From Ruminococcaceae bacterium UBA2806 (GTDB lineage Bacteria; Bacillota; Clostridia; Oscillospirales; Acutalibacteraceae): a DNA stretch of 9,435 bases. Shown in pieces: positions 6,128 through 9,435 of the stretch. The position numbers were made by a program, and so were the translations under genes. Position 1 is the first letter of the stretch; each line of letters begins with the position of its first letter. The notes beneath the pieces are model-generated. The model saw only the letters and a program-made list of their open reading frames with translations, was not told the DNA's origin and did not search any database. The stretch is taken from the NCBI GenBank assembly GCA_002351795.1, contig DEHG01000017.1, positions 9,502-18,936 of the forward strand, in the 5' to 3' direction.

Positions 6128-7798
6128 TCAATTAGTGTCTGCGCTGAGCATTTCCTCAGCATAATCAAGCGTTGCCTGTGTTATCTCAACACCGCCGATT
6201 ATTCTTGCAAGCTCATCTCTTCTGCCGTTATGATCAAGCGGCGTTACTTCGGTGAATGTCTTTTCATTGCGTACAGTCTTTTTGATCTTGAAATGATTAT
6301 CCGCAAGAGCTGCTATCTGTGCAAGATGAGTAACACAAAGCACCTGTCTTGTTTTAGAGACTTCTTTCAGCTTCAAGCCGACCTTTCCGGCTGCGCTGCC
6401 GCTGATACCTGTATCTACCTCATCGAAGATAAGCGTATCAATATTATCTCTGTCTGCAAGAACATTCTTTATTGCAAGCATCATTCTTGACAATTCACCG
6501 CCTGATGCTATCTTTGCAACAGGCTTTGGCTGCTCGCCCGGGTTTGTAGAAATAAGAATCTCTACCCTGTCGCAGCCGTCCTTATTAAGCTCACATCTGT
6601 CTATCCTGACAATAAGCTCAACATTCGGCATATCAAGGAATGTCATTTCCTTTTTGACAGCCTTGCAGAATTCATCGGCGGCTGCCTTTCTTTTTGCGGA
6701 AATGTTCTCCGCAAGTGTTTTTGCTCTCTCCTTTGCCTGGGCGCAGGCTTTTATAAGCTTTTCTTTGTTTTCATCATATTTTTCGAGATATTCAAGCTGC
6801 TGCCTTGCCTTATCCAGAAACTCAAGCATCTCAGTTATTGTATGACCGTATTTTTTTCCAAGTGAATAGACAAGATCAAGACGTTCCTCGATCTCATCAA
6901 TATTATCACCTTCGCCGTCAGCAGCATCTGCCATAGATACAAGCTCATCACGGCAATCCTCAAGCTCATAAAGAGCATTCTGTAGCCTCTTGACTATCTC
7001 TTCTGTTTCGGGCATACATTCAACAATGCCGCTGAGACTGTCACAGGCATATTCAAGCTGCTGTATCGCACCATCGCTGTCATCTCCGCCGTTTAGGTTT
7101 TCATGCGCTTCATTCAAAGCTCCGGCTATCTTTTCGCTGTTTTCAAGTATCTGTTTTCTGTCACAGAGTTCCTCATATTCTCCGACATAGAAATCAGCCT
7201 GTTCAAGCTCATTGACCTGATATGAAAGCAGATCTATCTTTCTTGCCCTTTCGCCTTCATCTACGCTTGCCTTATTCAGTTCAGCATTAAGCCTTGAATA
7301 TTCCCTGTATACCCCACGGTATTCCTCAAGCTCTTTATCAATATCCCCTAACTTATCTATATAAGTGATATGAAGATCAGGCGACATAAGCTCATAGCTT
7401 GCATGCTGTCCGTGTATGTCGATAAGATATTGTCCCAGTGTTTTCAATACGCTTACAGCAGCCGGTCTGCCGTTTATCCTGCATTTTCCTTTACCGCTGA
7501 GAGTAAGCTCTCTCTGTACGAGAAGAGAACCGTCCTCCTCCGGCTCATAGCCAAGCTCCTGTGCGGCAGCAAGCGCATGGGGCGACAATTCATCGAATTC
7601 TGCGCTGACAAAGGCATTTTCACTTCCGCTGCGTATCAGATCCCTTGATGTACGGTTGCCTAAAATGGCGTTTATAGAATCTATAACTATAGATTTACCT
7701 GCGCCGGTCTCACCTGTCAGTACGTTCAATCCTTTTTCAAAATCAATATTTGTTTTTTCAATTACCGCAATATTTTCTATGTATAGATTTTTTAGCAT
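6128..7798 (-). CDS. recN: DNA repair ATPase RecN
   Basis: RecN is an SMC-like ATPase that acts early at double-strand breaks, tethering DNA ends for RecA-dependent repair; in some bacteria it also supports recombination of incoming DNA. The 556-residue product is full length. Walker A GETGAGKS lies at residues 29-36, the ABC signature SGGELS at 432-437, and Walker B TLIFDEVD at 455-462, followed by the DTGISG D-loop. The switch histidine is in VTHLAQIAA near 489-497. The middle third (about 155-380) is charged, heptad-like and split by a hinge-like stretch, as expected for the short RecN coiled coil. ATG at 7798 has GGAGG 5 bases upstream. It follows argR by 20 bases, the arrangement standard in Firmicutes. 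I see no LexA box directly upstream, so expression is likely driven from the start of the operon. Confidence 0.96.
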   Translation of the reverse strand: MLKNLYIENIAVIEKTNIDFEKGLNVLTGETGAGKSIVIDSINAILGNRTSRDLIRSGSENAFVSAEFDELSPHALAAAQELGYEPEEDGSLLVQRELTLSGKGKCRINGRPAAVSVLKTLGQYLIDIHGQHASYELMSPDLHITYIDKLGDIDKELEEYRGVYREYSRLNAELNKASVDEGERARKIDLLSYQVNELEQADFYVGEYEELCDRKQILENSEKIAGALNEAHENLNGGDDSDGAIQQLEYACDSLSGIVECMPETEEIVKRLQNALYELEDCRDELVSMADAADGEGDNIDEIEERLDLVYSLGKKYGHTITEMLEFLDKARQQLEYLEKYDENKEKLIKACAQAKERAKTLAENISAKRKAAADEFCKAVKKEMTFLDMPNVELIVRIDRCELNKDGCDRVEILISTNPGEQPKPVAKIASGGELSRMMLAIKNVLADRDNIDTLIFDEVDTGISGSAAGKVGLKLKEVSKTRQVLCVTHLAQIAALADNHFKIKKTVRNEKTFTEVTPLDHNGRRDELARIIGGVEITQATLDYAEEMLSADTN

Positions 7799-7818
7799 GA
7801 GTGCCTCCGTTTCAGACT

Positions 7819-8274
7819 TTAGTTACTGCCTGTGATCAGCTTTTTCAGGTCAGCGACAAGCGCCGCAGATGAGGAATCTGTACGGGTTGCGACAAATATC
7901 GTATCGTCTCCCGCAATTGATCCCATTACCCCCGGCCGATGTATAGAATCCAGTGCAGCGCATACTGCCTGAGCCATGCCTGCTCCTGTCTTTATAACAA
8001 CAAGGTTATGAGCATATTCAATACTGATGACCGCTGTGGCAAAAAGATATGAATTTGACATTTCCTCATTATTGCCTACAGTATCATAGGCATATTTGTA
8101 TGTACCGCTGCTGTCAAGCACCTTTATAAGGCGCATTTCCTTAATATCCCTGGATACTGTAGCCTGGGTTACGTTGAATCCTTCCTTTCTGAGCATATTC
8201 AGAAGATCAGACTGTGTTTCAATACTATTATTTCTGATAAGCTCCAGTATTTTTGTTTGTCTGAGTGTTTTCAT
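7819..8274 (-). CDS. argR: Arginine repressor ArgR/AhrC
   Basis: ArgR is a hexameric, arginine-responsive DNA-binding protein that represses arginine biosynthesis and often activates its catabolism. At 151 residues it has the normal length. The N-terminal winged helix-turn-helix covers about 1-70, with the recognition region TQATVSRDIKEM at 36-47. The C-terminal oligomerisation and arginine-binding domain carries GAGMAQAV (97-104) and GSIAGDDTIFVAT (118-130), where D123 and D124 are the expected arginine contacts. No arginine biosynthetic gene is in the window, so it acts in trans. ATG at 8274 is used; an ATG four bases earlier is out of frame. The ribosome binding site AGAGG overlaps the end of nadK, six bases upstream, which points to translational coupling. 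Confidence 0.95.
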   Translation of the reverse strand: MKTLRQTKILELIRNNSIETQSDLLNMLRKEGFNVTQATVSRDIKEMRLIKVLDSSGTYKYAYDTVGNNEEMSNSYLFATAVISIEYAHNLVVIKTGAGMAQAVCAALDSIHRPGVMGSIAGDDTIFVATRTDSSSAALVADLKKLITGSN

Positions 8275-8280
8275 TCATTT

Positions 8281-9147
8281 TTACCTCTTCTCCGCAAATT
8301 TATCGTGCAATACTCTGTAAAAGGACTTTTCCTTCAATACAATAAATTCAGCTCCAAGTTCCGATGAGGTGATCGAAATTGTATCGCTTTTTCTGACAAT
8401 TACAGTTTTTGCTCCGTCAATAGTCAGAAAGACCTCTGTATCATCATCACATGAAGCGGTAACGACCAATTCGGAATGATGACTGAAAATAACTGATCTG
8501 CCAAAAAGAGAATGGGGGCATATCGGCGTCATTACGATACATTTCATTGTAGGTTCGACGACCGGACCTCCTGCCGCAAGCGAATAGGCGCTTGATCCCG
8601 TTGGTGTTGAAACTATAAGACCATCACTGCGGTAATGACACATATAATCCTTATCAAGAGATACGTCAATATCAATAAGTCTTGACAGCGAGCCTCTTGA
8701 AATAACAGCGTCATTAATACTGTAATACTCTTTTGTTCCTTCATTGGTACTGTGTACTATATGCAGCATCATTCTTTTTTCAGTTGTATATTCACCTCTT
8801 GAAAGGTATCTGAGCATATAAAGCTCATCGGCTTCAAGTCCCGCAACAAATCCGAGTCTGCCCATATTTATGCCAAGCAATGGCTTTTTCAGAGGCGATG
8901 CATGACGGGCGGCATGTATTATCGTACCGTCTCCGCCTATAGTGAGCACCATATCAGAAGCAGTGATAAGACTGTCCGTATCTTCATAGAATTTTACGTC
9001 CATATCCCTGTAACGATTCCTGAGCCTTTCTGTCAGCCCGATCTCTATGCCGCATTCATGCAGAATTCCGATCGTACTGAGCGATGCTGCAAAAGCTCCC
9101 TTTTTTGTCAGATTAGGTATTAAAGCAACCTTGCGTATATAAAGCAT
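8281..9147 (-). CDS. nadK: NAD kinase
   Basis: This cytoplasmic enzyme phosphorylates NAD to NADP using ATP or polyphosphate and so sets the NADP(H) pool. The 288-residue product has the diagnostic GGDGT motif at 71-75, GINMGRLGF at 92-100, the conserved NDAV at 145-148, and the glycine-rich SDGLIVSTPTGSSAYS at 174-189. These are the nucleotide and phosphate-binding elements of the NAD kinase fold, all intact. The start at 9147 has GGAGA 7 bases upstream and gives the usual N-terminus leading into VALIPNL. It lies 15 bases downstream of tlyA and 6 upstream of argR, in the tlyA-nadK-argR-recN order widespread in Clostridia. Confidence 0.96.
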   Translation of the reverse strand: MLYIRKVALIPNLTKKGAFAASLSTIGILHECGIEIGLTERLRNRYRDMDVKFYEDTDSLITASDMVLTIGGDGTIIHAARHASPLKKPLLGINMGRLGFVAGLEADELYMLRYLSRGEYTTEKRMMLHIVHSTNEGTKEYYSINDAVISRGSLSRLIDIDVSLDKDYMCHYRSDGLIVSTPTGSSAYSLAAGGPVVEPTMKCIVMTPICPHSLFGRSVIFSHHSELVVTASCDDDTEVFLTIDGAKTVIVRKSDTISITSSELGAEFIVLKEKSFYRVLHDKFAEKR

Positions 9148-9162
9148 TGCATATTCTCCATT

Positions 9163-9435
9163 TTATTTATCAAGCTCTCCGTGTGAACGAGCTACGATAT
9201 CATTAATATCAATAATCTTTTCAGCCCTTGGCTGCTCTGTTTTACGTATGTATATCAGGTATTCTATATTTCCCTCGGGTCCCTTGATAGGAGAATAATC
9301 CATATCAAGAACACTGAACCCGTTTTCAAGGCAAAAATCATATATTTTCTTTATTACCTGTATGTGAACATTTCTGTCTCTTACTACACCCTTTTTGCCT
9401 ACATTTTCTCTGCCTGCTTCAAACTGGGGTTTGAT
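9163..9435 (-). CDS. tlyA: TlyA-type 2'-O-methyltransferase, C-terminal end (cut by window edge)
   Basis: The last 90 codons of an RNA methyltransferase of the TlyA / FtsJ-like family are present; the start is beyond base 9435. The visible sequence opens with IKPQFEAGRENVGKKGVVRD, the signature following the catalytic core in TlyA proteins, and ends in a variable tail at TAA (9165-9163). Family members methylate ribosomal RNA at ribose positions and are often annotated as hemolysin A-like. The S4 RNA-binding domain and the S-adenosylmethionine site lie outside the window. It is the first gene seen of the nadK-argR-recN operon and is 15 bases upstream of nadK. Confidence 0.9.
   Translation of the reverse strand: MKPQFEAGRENVGKKGVVRDRNVHIQVIKKIYDFCLENGFSVLDMDYSPIKGPEGNIEYLIYIRKTEQPRAEKIIDINDIVARSHGELDK

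Noticed and set aside
6106..6168. Longer start of the HIT protein at 6168
   Set aside because: It would overlap the end of recN, adds no conserved residues, and bypasses the well-placed AAGGAG before the ATG at 6105.
1..9435. Mobile elements, CRISPR arrays, tRNA or rRNA genes
   Set aside because: I saw no transposase or integrase, no regularly spaced repeats, no terminal inverted repeats and no RNA-gene sequence in the gaps, the longest of which is 230 bases.

Overview
This 9.4 kb window is an ordinary, well-conserved chromosomal block from a low-to-moderate GC member of the Firmicutes, most likely the Clostridia. A Ruminococcus / Oscillospiraceae-type host fits the gene order (tlyA-nadK-argR-recN leading into comEC and holA), the strong AGGAGG-type ribosome binding sites and the consensus sigma-A promoters. 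That assignment is inference from protein character and gene order, not from a database search. Every convincing gene lies on the minus strand, so transcription runs from high to low coordinates.

From the right edge leftwards there is the C-terminal end of a TlyA-type RNA methyltransferase (cut by the window edge), then NAD kinase, the arginine repressor ArgR, the repair ATPase RecN, a small histidine-triad (HIT) hydrolase and the DNA-uptake channel ComEC. Gaps are only 6 to 29 bases, so this is probably one operon. A 109-base gap with a stem-loop at the comEC stop separates it from holA (clamp-loader delta subunit, TTG start). One base after holA lies a Toprim protein that looks like ribonuclease M5, the 5S rRNA maturase.

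A 168-base gap with an extended -10 promoter precedes an ABC-2-type membrane permease that stands alone, with no ATPase gene beside it. It ends in a clear intrinsic terminator. After that, a perfect-consensus promoter (TTGACA, 16 bases, TATAAT) drives clpB, of which only the first 160 residues are present before the left edge.

Functionally the block mixes housekeeping (NADP supply, arginine control, 5S maturation, replication clamp loading, protein disaggregation) with DNA uptake and recombination (ComEC, RecN). The most unusual feature is in ComEC. The reading frame is intact and full length, but the C-terminal metallo-beta-lactamase-like domain has lost the HxHxDH metal-binding motif, so its nuclease activity is probably gone. 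I found no mobile element, CRISPR array, tRNA or rRNA, and no evidence of an undescribed multi-gene system. No stretch longer than 300 bases lacks a gene; the longest gap (481-710) holds the terminator and the clpB promoter.
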